Shown: one piece after another, positions 1-5,474 of the stretch | Numbering within the stretch: position 1 is the first letter of the stretch | Layout of the letters: every line of letters starts with the position of its first letter | Assembly: GCA_938005345.1 (NCBI GenBank) | Contig: CALLNG010000159.1 | Coordinates: forward strand, 1 to 5,474 | Length of the DNA: 5,474 nucleotides | Source of the DNA: an uncultured Clostridia bacterium | Lineage (GTDB): Bacteria; Bacillota; Clostridia; RUG12999 | Direction of reading: 5' to 3' | Made by a program: the position numbers and the translations under genes | The notes under the pieces: generated by a model | Database searches by the model: none | What the model was told of the DNA's origin: nothing | What the model saw: only the letters and a program-made list of their open reading frames with translations

Positions 1-3000
1 TTCCTGCATGTTGCCTGTCGGCGCCTTGGAATCCAAGGAGAACGGATTCTTACCTTCTTCTGCTAACTGCGGATTATATCTATACAGCGGCCAGTAACCA
101 CATTCCACTGCCAATTTCATTTCCTGTTGTGTCTTACCCATACCTTTGGACAAACCGTGATTAATACACGGTGCATACGCAATAATCAACGATGGGCCAT
201 GATAGCTTTCTGCTTCTACCATTGCCTTAATGAGCTGGTTCTTATCTGCGCCCATGGAAACACTTGCCACATAAACATATCCATATGTCATTGCAATTGC
301 ACCCAAATCTTTTTTCTTCACCCGTTTTCCAGCTGCCGCAAATTTTGCAACTGCACCAGTACGGGTCGATTTGGAGGACTGTCCACCTGTATTGGAATAT
401 ACTTCTGTATCCAATACTAGGATGTTCACATCCTGGCCGCTTGCAATTACGTGGTCTAATCCACCATACCCAATGTCATATGCCCAGCCGTCACCACCGA
501 AAATCCAGATGGACTTCTTGGTCAGCAAATCTGCGTTTTCATTGATTTCTGCAAGCAGTTCTTTGGCTTCGCCTGTTGCTTTTTCCAAAGCTGCCGGCAG
601 TGCCGCTTTCAACTTATCAGCAGCCGCTTTAGAAGCATCACCATCGTCTTTGTTATCCAACCATTCTTTAACCAATCCCGCCATTTCATCACAGCACGGA
701 TTTGCCAAAAATGCATTTGCCAAATCCACTACATGATTTCTTCTCTGTTCCATTGCCAGATGGAATCCATAACCGAATTCCGCATTGTCTTCAAACAGAG
801 AGTTTGCCCATGCCGGACCATGTCCGTCTTTATTTACTGTATACGGATTTGTCGGGGAGCTACCGCCATAGATAGAAGAACATCCTGTTGCATTTGCAAC
901 CATCATGCGGTCTCCAAACAACTGTGTAACTAGTTTTACATATGGTGTTTCCCCGCATCCTGCACATGCACCGGAGAACTCAAACAGCGGCTGGCAGAAC
1001 TGGCTGTCTTTTACCATCTTTTTATTGATTGCAACATCCGCTTTAGGCAGACTCATCGCATATTCCCAGTTTTCTTCCTGCACTTCTTTTTCTTGCGCAA
1101 ACGGTTTCATTTCCAATGCTTTTGTCTTCGCCGGGCAAATATCTGCACAGTTACCGCAGCCAGTACAATCAAGCGGGCTAACCTGAATTCTGTATTCATA
1201 GCCCTCCAGCGCTTTACCAACTGCTTTCTTCGTCACAAAGTTTGCCGGTTTGTCGCTCTTATCAGCTGCAACCAAAACTGGGCGGATACAAGCATGAGGA
1301 CATACAAACGAACACTGGTTACACTGAATACAATTTTCCGGAATCCACTGCGGTACATTGATTGCAATACCACGTTTTTCATATTGCGTGGTTCCATTCG
1401 GGACAACGCCATCTGGCGTAAATGCACTTACCGGCAGAGAATCCCCTTCCTGCGCCAAAATTGGTTTTACCACATCGTTGAAGTAGTCTGTTGCAGGTAC
1501 ATGTACCGGCTCCGCCCCTTCCGTTGTGGTTGCCCAGGAATCCGGATAGTTAATTTGTGTAAAGCCGCCGATTCCAGCGTCTACGGCAGCATAGTTCATG
1601 TTGACAACCTTTTCACCCTTTTTCCCATAGGATTTTACGATTGCCTTTTTCATGTATTCCACTGCATCGCTTTCTGGGATAATTGCCGCCAATTTGAAGA
1701 ATGCAGCCATCATAATCATGTTAATCCGGTTGCCCAGTCCAATTTCCTGACCCAACTTCACACCGTCGATATTATAGAATTTCAGATGTTTTTTCGCAAT
1801 GGTATTTTTCATAGAAGCCGGCAGTTCTTTTTCCAGTTCCTCTACTGTGCTCCATGGAGAATTCAGCAGGAACGTACCACCATCTTTGATACCATCTAAT
1901 ACATTGTAACGGGTTACATAAGAAGAGTTGTGGCAAGCCACAAAATCTGCAACCGTCAGCAAATAAGGTGCTTTAATCGGCTGTTTCCCAAATCTTAAGT
2001 GAGAAATGGTGATACCGCCAGATTTTTTGGAGTCATAGGAGAAATATCCCTGCGCATACATGTCGGTATGGTCCCCAATAATCTTGATGGAGTTTTTGTT
2101 AGCTCCAACTGTACCGTCAGAACCCAAACCGTAGAATTTACAGCACGTTGTCCCCTCTGGTGTCGTGTCAATCATTTCTGTCACCGGCAAAGACAAACCG
2201 GTCACATCATCATTGATACCAACAGTGAAATGGTTGCGCGGCGCTTCTTGTGCCAAATTGTCATAGATTGCTTTAATCATAGACGGCGTGAATTCTTTGG
2301 AGGATAGTCCATATCTTCCACCGACTACTATTACATCATGCAAACCAGCTTCACGCACAACAGAAACCACATCTTCATACAGCGGTTCGCCAGCTGCGCC
2401 CGGCTCTTTTGTACGGTCCATAACCGCGATTTTCTTTACGGTCTTAGGCAGTACTTTCATGAAATGCTCTGCTGAAAATGGTCTATACAGCCGAACTTTC
2501 AGTACGCCAACTTTTTCGCCTTTTGTCAGCAAATAATCTACTGTTTCTTCTGTCGTATCTGCGCCAGAACCCATGATAACAATTACACGTTCTGCATCAG
2601 GCGCTCCCACATAATCAAACAGATGGTATCTTCTACCTGTAACCTGGTAAACTTTATCCATCATCGTTTCCACGATTTCCGGCACGGCATCATAGAATTT
2701 GTTTGCCGCTTCGCGGTTTTGGAAGAATACGTCCGGATTCTGCGCGGTTCCTCGCTGGTGCGGATGTTCCGGATTCATCGCTCTTGCGCGGAATTTTTTC
2801 ACATCTTCCATGTCTACCATGTTCTTTAAGTCTTCATAGTCAATCATTTCGATTTTCTGAATTTCATGAGAGGTTCTAAAACCATCAAAGAAATGTAGGA
2901 ACGGAACACTTGCTTTTAAGGTAGACAAGTGTGCAACCGTTGCCAAATCCATAACTTCCTGAACCGAAGCAGATGCCAGCATAGCAAATCCTGTCTGACG

Positions 3001-3396
3001 GCATGCCATTACATCAGAATGGTCACCAAAGATGGACAGTGCATGGGTCGCCAGCGTTCTTGCACTTACATGAAATACAGATGGAATCAATTCCCCAGCA
3101 ATTTTGTACATATTTGGAATCATCAAAAGCAGACCTTGTGACGCTGTAAACGTCGTTGTCAAAGCCCCTGCTGCCAATGAACCATGAACAGCACCCGCTG
3201 CTCCTGCTTCCGACTGCATCTCCGCAATCTTCATTACCTGTCCAAAGATATTTTTTCTACCTGCCGCTGTCCATTCGTCACAAACTTCTGCCATCGGCGA
3301 TGACGGTGTAATGGGATAAATTGCACTGACGTCGCTAAACGCATATGCCACATGCGCAGCGGCAGTGTTGCCGTCAACTGTTAACTTTTGTGCCAT
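1..3396 (-). CDS. nifJ: Pyruvate:ferredoxin (flavodoxin) oxidoreductase, single-chain, C-terminus cut by window edge
   Basis: The enzyme oxidatively decarboxylates pyruvate with CoA to acetyl-CoA and CO2 and reduces ferredoxin or flavodoxin in the cytoplasm of anaerobes. 1132 codons are visible without interruption; single-chain PFORs are usually about 1170-1230 residues, so only the C-terminal tail is missing. Domains in order: N-terminal POR domain with YPITPSSP at residues 27-34 and E63 (the expected TPP-activating glutamate); domain II to about residue 380; gamma-type domain from about 420 (GLGSDGTVGANK); EKR domain ending at E673-K674-R675; a two-cluster ferredoxin domain with C689/C692/C695/C699 and C744/C747/C750/C754; and a TPP domain with GGDGWAYDIG (D969), DTEVYSNTGGQ (T997) and proximal-cluster cysteines C811, C814, C839 and C1077. 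All ligands for three [4Fe-4S] clusters are present and their spacing closely matches my memory of the Desulfovibrio africanus enzyme. The start is fixed by AGGAGG 7 nt upstream. It appears monocistronic at its 5' end, divergent from spoVAC. Family assignment is essentially certain; true electron acceptor and physiological direction are not shown. Confidence 0.98.
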   Translation of the reverse strand, partial: MAQKLTVDGNTAAAHVAYAFSDVSAIYPITPSSPMAEVCDEWTAAGRKNIFGQVMKIAEMQSEAGAAGAVHGSLAAGALTTTFTASQGLLLMIPNMYKIAGELIPSVFHVSARTLATHALSIFGDHSDVMACRQTGFAMLASASVQEVMDLATVAHLSTLKASVPFLHFFDGFRTSHEIQKIEMIDYEDLKNMVDMEDVKKFRARAMNPEHPHQRGTAQNPDVFFQNREAANKFYDAVPEIVETMMDKVYQVTGRRYHLFDYVGAPDAERVIVIMGSGADTTEETVDYLLTKGEKVGVLKVRLYRPFSAEHFMKVLPKTVKKIAVMDRTKEPGAAGEPLYEDVVSVVREAGLHDVIVVGGRYGLSSKEFTPSMIKAIYDNLAQEAPRNHFTVGINDDVTGLSLPVTEMIDTTPEGTTCCKFYGLGSDGTVGANKNSIKIIGDHTDMYAQGYFSYDSKKSGGITISHLRFGKQPIKAPYLLTVADFVACHNSSYVTRYNVLDGIKDGGTFLLNSPWSTVEELEKELPASMKNTIAKKHLKFYNIDGVKLGQEIGLGNRINMIMMAAFFKLAAIIPESDAVEYMKKAIVKSYGKKGEKVVNMNYAAVDAGIGGFTQINYPDSWATTTEGAEPVHVPATDYFNDVVKPILAQEGDSLPVSAFTPDGVVPNGTTQYEKRGIAINVPQWIPENCIQCNQCSFVCPHACIRPVLVAADKSDKPANFVTKKAVGKALEGYEYRIQVSPLDCTGCGNCADICPAKTKALEMKPFAQEKEVQEENWEYAMSLPKADVAINKKMVKDSQFCQPLFEFSGACAGCGETPYVKLVTQLFGDRMMVANATGCSSIYGGSSPTNPYTVNKDGHGPAWANSLFEDNAEFGYGFHLAMEQRRNHVVDLANAFLANPCCDEMAGLVKEWLDNKDDGDASKAAADKLKAALPAALEKATGEAKELLAEINENADLLTKKSIWIFGGDGWAYDIGYGGLDHVIASGQDVNILVLDTEVYSNTGGQSSKSTRTGAVAKFAAAGKRVKKKDLGAIAMTYGYVYVASVSMGADKNQLIKAMVEAESYHGPSLIIAYAPCINHGLSKGMGKTQQEMKLAVECGYWPLYRYNPQLAEEGKNPFSLDSKAPTGNMQE

Positions 3397-3403
3397 ATTT
3401 TTT

Positions 3404-3409
3404 CCTCCT
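3404..3409 (-). promoter_or_regulatory. Ribosome binding site of nifJ
   Basis: AGGAGG on the minus strand lies 7 nt before the ATG at 3396, inside a purine-rich run. This is a strong Shine-Dalgarno sequence and supports that start codon. Confidence 0.9.
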
Positions 3410-3457
3410 CTTTCTCCTACCCCGCCTGACGATTGTCAAGGCACAGGTTCTATCATG

Positions 3458-3473
3458 TGTAGCACCTGCTACA
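3458..3473. promoter_or_regulatory. 16-bp inverted repeat next to the palindrome, candidate operator or leader hairpin
   Basis: TGTAGCA-CC-TGCTACA has two perfect 7-bp arms around a 2-bp centre and is separated from the 14-bp palindrome by one base. As RNA it could form a 6-bp stem with a 4-nt loop, but the tight centre is more typical of a DNA site for a dimeric protein. The role is unknown. Confidence 0.4.
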
Positions 3474-3474
3474 A

Positions 3475-3488
3475 AATTGTATACAATT
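3475..3488. promoter_or_regulatory. Perfect 14-bp palindrome in the nifJ leader, candidate repressor operator
   Basis: AATTGTATACAATT is exactly self-complementary. It lies about 30-45 bp downstream of the predicted nifJ transcription start, where a bound protein could block elongation. The core TTGTATACAA resembles operators described for some GntR-family (FCD subgroup) regulators of organic-acid metabolism. It does not match the Rex consensus (TTGTTAAN4TTAACAA), although Rex is a common regulator of fermentation genes. The symmetry is observed; the operator role and family are inference. Confidence 0.5.
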
Positions 3489-3493
3489 ATTTT

Positions 3494-3518
3494 GGTTAGA
3501 TAACGCCACTATCAAACC
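3494..3518 (-). other. Potential 5'-end stem-loop of the nifJ transcript
   Basis: On the minus strand GGTT-T-GATA pairs with TATC-T-AACC around a 7-nt loop (GTGGCGT), with one T-T mismatch in an otherwise 8-bp stem. It begins at about +1 or +2 of the predicted transcript, where hairpins often protect mRNA 5' ends. No T-run follows, so it is not a terminator. This is based only on hand-paired complementarity. Confidence 0.3.
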
Positions 3519-3525
3519 TTCTCTT

Positions 3526-3554
3526 ATTATACCTTTTTTTCCCTCAATAGTCAA
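3526..3554 (-). promoter_or_regulatory. Sigma-A (housekeeping) promoter of nifJ
   Basis: On the minus strand, TTGACT (3549-3554) is followed after exactly 17 bp by TATAAT (3526-3531). This differs from the TTGACA/TATAAT consensus at a single base. A-rich tracts lie directly upstream, as in UP elements. Transcription would start near 3519, giving a leader of about 120 nt before the nifJ start. The near-consensus match suggests strong vegetative transcription, with regulation probably by repression or through the leader rather than by an activator (inference). Confidence 0.88.
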
Positions 3555-3648
3555 TGGTATTTTTCAATGATTTTTTCTTTCTTTTTGCAAAAAATACGGG
3601 TAGCAAATCACAATTTTTCTCCATCGCAACAGGTTTCTATTTATTCAT

Positions 3649-3677
3649 TCATAAAATTCAGCGAACATGCCATACTA
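3649..3677 (+). promoter_or_regulatory. Sigma-G-like forespore promoter of the spoVA operon
   Basis: CATACTA at 3671-3677 matches the sigma-F/sigma-G -10 pattern (CATnnTA). TCATA at 3649-3653 matches the -35 pattern GnATR/GCATA at four of five positions, with a 17-bp spacer. Transcription would begin around 3684, leaving a leader of about 25 nt before spoVAC. In Bacillus subtilis and in Clostridia the spoVA operon is transcribed by sigma-G in the forespore, which fits. Sigma-F and sigma-G motifs overlap, so sequence alone does not separate them. Confidence 0.75.
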
Positions 3678-3695
3678 AAGAAAAACCAAAAACAT

Positions 3696-3702
3696 GAGGT
3701 GA
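3696..3702 (+). promoter_or_regulatory. Ribosome binding site of spoVAC
   Basis: GAGGTGA lies 7 nt before the ATG at 3710 and fits the 3' end of 16S rRNA well. The ATG overlapping it at 3694 runs into a stop after two codons, so 3710 is the start. Confidence 0.85.
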
Positions 3703-3709
3703 CACAGGT

Positions 3710-4141
3710 ATGAATAAACAAGATTATAAATCCTATGCGGAAAAAAAATCTCCGAATTCTCCGCTAGGAGTCAATATGCTCAAAGCCTTTTTAATTGGCG
3801 GGCTTATCTGCACACTCGGGGAAGGAGTTCGGCAGTTTTATACAAGCCGTGGGCTCACATTGGATGAAGTGGCCGCAGCAACCGCTATTACCATGGTATT
3901 TCTGGGTGTATTTTTAACGGCAATCGGCGTCTATGACAGCATTGCCAAACATGCGGGTGCCGGTACGTTGGTTCCCATTACCGGTTTTGCTAACGCCGTT
4001 TCGTCACCGGCTATTGAGTATAAAAGCGAAGGCCTCGTACTAGGCGTCGGTGCAAAAATGTTTATCATTGCCGGACCAGTAATTGTCTACGGAACCATCG
4101 CCTCCGTCATTGCCGGCTTAATTTATTATTTCTTTTTTTAA
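3710..4141 (+). CDS. spoVAC: Stage V sporulation protein AC (SpoVAC), Ca-DPA channel membrane subunit
   Basis: SpoVAC (143 aa) is an integral protein of the spore inner membrane. In the known systems SpoVA proteins import dipicolinic acid (DPA) into the forespore and release it at germination, and B. subtilis SpoVAC has been reported to behave as a mechanosensitive channel. A short charged N-terminus (residues 1-21, lysine-rich) precedes hydrophobic segments at about 22-37, 54-74 and 115-141. Between the second and third is the family signature AGAGTLVPITGFANAVSSPA (82-101). The length is close to the usual 145-150 aa. There is no signal peptide beyond the first membrane segment. It is the first gene of the operon, with a sigma-G-like promoter and its own RBS, and 48 bp separate it from the chosen spoVAD start. 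The closing residues are an unusual aromatic run (YYFFF). It is paralogous to spoVAE downstream. The assignment is secure; the pore role is taken from the family. Confidence 0.96.
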   Translation: MNKQDYKSYAEKKSPNSPLGVNMLKAFLIGGLICTLGEGVRQFYTSRGLTLDEVAAATAITMVFLGVFLTAIGVYDSIAKHAGAGTLVPITGFANAVSSPAIEYKSEGLVLGVGAKMFIIAGPVIVYGTIASVIAGLIYYFFF

Positions 4142-4173
4142 TGTTACACAACAGTTCATATGACAAATAACAG

Positions 4174-4179
4174 AAAGGA
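4174..4179 (+). promoter_or_regulatory. Ribosome binding site that decides the spoVAD start
   Basis: AAAGGA lies 10 nt before the ATG at 4190. An in-frame ATG at 4160, ten codons earlier, has no Shine-Dalgarno-like sequence in front of it. The extra residues it would add (MTNNRKDGSS) do not look like the SpoVAD N-terminus, whereas translation from 4190 soon gives the family-like HIGKQTAQL. Confidence 0.75.
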
Positions 4180-4189
4180 TGGTTCATCC

Positions 4190-5218
4190 ATGTCTACAAA
4201 ACATATTGGGAAACAGACAGCCCAACTCTCCTCTCCCCCTGTGATTACCGAAACTTTTTCTGTGGTTGGAAAAAAGGAGGGAAATGGACCGCTACAATCT
4301 TATTTTGACAGAATTATTGAAGACAATACTTTTGGGGAAGATTCCTGGGAAAAATCAGAAAGCAAGTTTATGAACACTGCCATTTTCAGCGTGTTGCAAA
4401 AAGCAAATTTATCTCCCACTGATATCCAATACCTATTGGCTGGCGATTTACTCAACCAATGCTCCAGTGCTCACTACGCAGTACGTGATACAGATATTCC
4501 TTTTATGGGGATTTATGGTGCCTGTTCCACCATGGCAGAGGGATTAGGGTTGGCAGCGCTTTTAGTTGACGGCGGATTTGGAGACCACGTTATCGCCACC
4601 ACCTCCAGTCATTTCTGTTCTGCTGAAAAACAATTCCGCTTTCCGTTGGAATACGGCGGCCAGCGTACTCCAACCGCCCAATGGACCGTAACTGGTTCCG
4701 GCGCCGCTATTGTTTCTGCACAGGGCAGCGGTCCTCAAATTACCCATGTCACAACGGGCAAGGTGGTAGACATGGGTATCAGCGATGTTAACAATATGGG
4801 TGCCGCAATGGCGCCTGCTGCCGCAGATACCATTGCAGCCCACTTCCGTGATACTGGTTATTCTCCATCAGACTATGACCTAATTGTGACTGGAGACCTC
4901 GGAACTGTGGGGCGGCAGCTTAATATTGACTTACTCAGCCAGCAGGGATTTGAAATTTCCAGTGTGGCAGATGACTGCGGTTGCATGATTTATGATTTTG
5001 AAAAAGAGGATGTACATGCCGGCGGCAGCGGTTGTGGCTGCAGCGCTAGTGTTTTTTGTTCTAAGCTAATTCATCAGCTGCGCAGCGGCGCGCTGCGTCA
5101 TATATTATTTGTAGCAACGGGCGCCCTCATGAGCCCCACCTCACTTAAGCAAGGAGAAACCATCCCTTGTGTTGCTCACGCGGTACGCATTGTTTCTACA
5201 GCAGCTCAAAAGGGATAA
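4190..5218 (+). CDS. spoVAD: Stage V sporulation protein AD (SpoVAD), DPA-binding thiolase-fold protein
   Basis: From the ATG at 4190 the protein is 342 aa, close to the roughly 338 aa of B. subtilis SpoVAD. SpoVAD is a soluble protein with a thiolase/ketoacyl-ACP-synthase-III-like fold that binds DPA and Ca-DPA, associates with the spore inner membrane, and is needed for DPA uptake. Visible family blocks: HIGKQTAQL (5-13), AGDLLNQ (84-90), GACST with C112 where thiolase-fold enzymes carry their nucleophile (110-114), DGGFGDHVIATTSSH (127-141), EYGGQRTPTAQWTVTGSGA (154-172), MAPAAADTI (207-215), VTGDLG (233-238), GGSGCGCSA (278-286) and VATGALMSPT (308-317). No complete catalytic triad was identified, and the family is not known to be enzymatic. 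Nine cysteines are present, including CGC at 263-265 and at 282-284. The stop codon overlaps the spoVAE RBS, so the two are probably translationally coupled. It is intact; an alternative start at 4160 would add ten residues. Confidence 0.96.
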   Translation: MSTKHIGKQTAQLSSPPVITETFSVVGKKEGNGPLQSYFDRIIEDNTFGEDSWEKSESKFMNTAIFSVLQKANLSPTDIQYLLAGDLLNQCSSAHYAVRDTDIPFMGIYGACSTMAEGLGLAALLVDGGFGDHVIATTSSHFCSAEKQFRFPLEYGGQRTPTAQWTVTGSGAAIVSAQGSGPQITHVTTGKVVDMGISDVNNMGAAMAPAAADTIAAHFRDTGYSPSDYDLIVTGDLGTVGRQLNIDLLSQQGFEISSVADDCGCMIYDFEKEDVHAGGSGCGCSASVFCSKLIHQLRSGALRHILFVATGALMSPTSLKQGETIPCVAHAVRIVSTAAQKG

Positions 5219-5223
5219 GGAGG
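5217..5223 (+). promoter_or_regulatory. Ribosome binding site of spoVAE, overlapping the spoVAD stop
   Basis: AAGGAGG shares its first two bases with the TAA stop of spoVAD and lies 8 nt before the ATG at 5232. It is the strongest RBS of the operon, and its position favours reinitiation by ribosomes finishing spoVAD. Confidence 0.88.
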
Positions 5224-5231
5224 AAATATTT

Positions 5232-5474
5232 ATGACATATGTTTGGGCTTTTGTTGTTGGCGGTATTTTATGCGCTATTGGACAAATCTTAATTGACAAA
5301 ACCAAATTAACCCCCGCCAGGATTTTAGTGATATATGTGACTGGCGGCGTATTTTTAACGCTCATCGGCGTTTATGAACCATTGGTCAAATTTGCTGGTG
5401 CAGGAGCTACAGTCCCTCTTTCCGGCTTTGGATACTCCTTGGCAAAAGGGGTAATGAAAGCCGTAGAGGAACAT
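5232..5474 (+). CDS. spoVAE: Stage V sporulation protein AE (SpoVAE/SpoVAEb), N-terminal 81 codons, cut by window edge
   Basis: The visible part is 81 codons with no stop; SpoVAEb proteins are about 115-120 aa, so roughly the last third lies beyond the right edge. It is a small membrane protein of the SpoVA DPA channel. Hydrophobic segments lie at about residues 3-21 and 31-48, followed by the family signature AGAGATVPLSGFGYSLAKG (55-73). The latter part, with VFLTLIGVYEPLVKFAGAG (40-58), closely parallels SpoVAC residues 67-85, so the two genes are paralogues. It is the third gene of the operon, 13 bp after the spoVAD stop. The assignment rests on this signature and on gene order; the C-terminus cannot be checked here. 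Confidence 0.93.
   Translation, partial: MTYVWAFVVGGILCAIGQILIDKTKLTPARILVIYVTGGVFLTLIGVYEPLVKFAGAGATVPLSGFGYSLAKGVMKAVEEH

Larger units (their letters stand above)
3397..3709. other. Divergent intergenic control region between nifJ and spoVAC
   Basis: This 313-bp gap has no credible gene of ordinary size. The left part (3397 to about 3519) is the nifJ leader, with two adjacent dyads (3458-3473 and 3475-3488) and further potential hairpins. The middle is A/T-rich: poly-T tracts on the plus strand, so A-tracts just upstream of the nifJ -35 box that could act as an UP element, and a 12-bp self-complementary TTTTTGCAAAAA at 3582-3593. The right end carries the sigma-G-like promoter and RBS of the spoVA operon. 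No terminator is expected because the flanking genes diverge, and none is seen. Confidence 0.85.

Noticed and set aside
127..3141. Many plus-strand open frames of 60-270 codons across the PFOR region, the longest at 1093-1899
   Set aside because: They lie antisense to an unbroken 1132-codon PFOR frame, have cysteine/histidine-rich low-quality translations with no recognisable domain, and lack convincing ribosome binding sites.
3475..3488. Rex (NADH-sensing) operator upstream of PFOR
   Set aside because: The palindrome is symmetric but lacks the TTGTTAA half-sites and spacer of a Rex site.
3582..3593. TTTTTGCAAAAA palindrome as an operator or terminator
   Set aside because: Self-complementary A/T tracts are frequent in low-GC intergenic DNA. 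No 2-bp-centre hairpin can form usefully, and no gene ends here. It may only contribute to an UP element or DNA curvature.
4160..4189. Upstream ATG adding ten residues to SpoVAD
   Set aside because: There is no Shine-Dalgarno in front of it, while the ATG at 4190 has AAAGGA at a workable distance and gives the family-typical length.
5078..5098. GC-rich self-complementary stretch (GCTGCGCAGC, GCAGC-GGCGC-GCTGC) near the end of spoVAD
   Set aside because: It encodes conserved-looking SpoVAD residues, has no following T-run, and spoVAE continues downstream, so it is not a terminator; the symmetry is explained by codon choice.
4562..5365. Minus-strand open frames at 4562-4843 and 5141-5365
   Set aside because: Both are antisense to well-recognised spoVAD and spoVAE coding sequence and show no family resemblance.

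Overview
The window looks like chromosomal DNA from a spore-forming anaerobic member of the Firmicutes, most likely class Clostridia. Two things point there: a single-chain pyruvate:ferredoxin oxidoreductase (PFOR), the standard anaerobic pyruvate-oxidising enzyme, and a three-gene spoVAC-spoVAD-spoVAE sporulation operon with no spoVAA/AB/AF genes in view. The species cannot be named from this sequence alone.

Layout. Positions 1-3396 (minus strand) are almost all of nifJ/PFOR. 1132 codons are visible and only the last few dozen C-terminal residues lie beyond the left edge. Positions 3397-3709 are a 313-bp divergent control region. It holds a near-perfect sigma-A promoter for nifJ (TTGACT, 17 bp, TATAAT on the minus strand), a nifJ leader of about 120 nt carrying two adjacent dyads, and a sigma-G-like promoter (TCATA, 17 bp, CATACTA) for the spoVA operon. 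Positions 3710-5474 (plus strand) hold spoVAC, spoVAD and the first 81 codons of spoVAE, each with its own ribosome binding site.

How the genes work. PFOR supplies acetyl-CoA and reduced ferredoxin to vegetative fermentation. The SpoVA proteins move Ca-dipicolinic acid (DPA) into the developing spore, and out again at germination. The two units are transcribed away from each other by what look like different sigma factors, so one is a growth-phase gene and the other a late forespore operon. Nothing suggests a direct functional link between them.

I see no mobile element, CRISPR array, tRNA, rRNA or defence locus, and no convincing undescribed system. The genes are ordinary and intact. The part most worth a second look is the nifJ leader, with a perfect 14-bp palindrome (AATTGTATACAATT) next to a second 16-bp dyad, which suggests an undetermined transcriptional regulator of PFOR.
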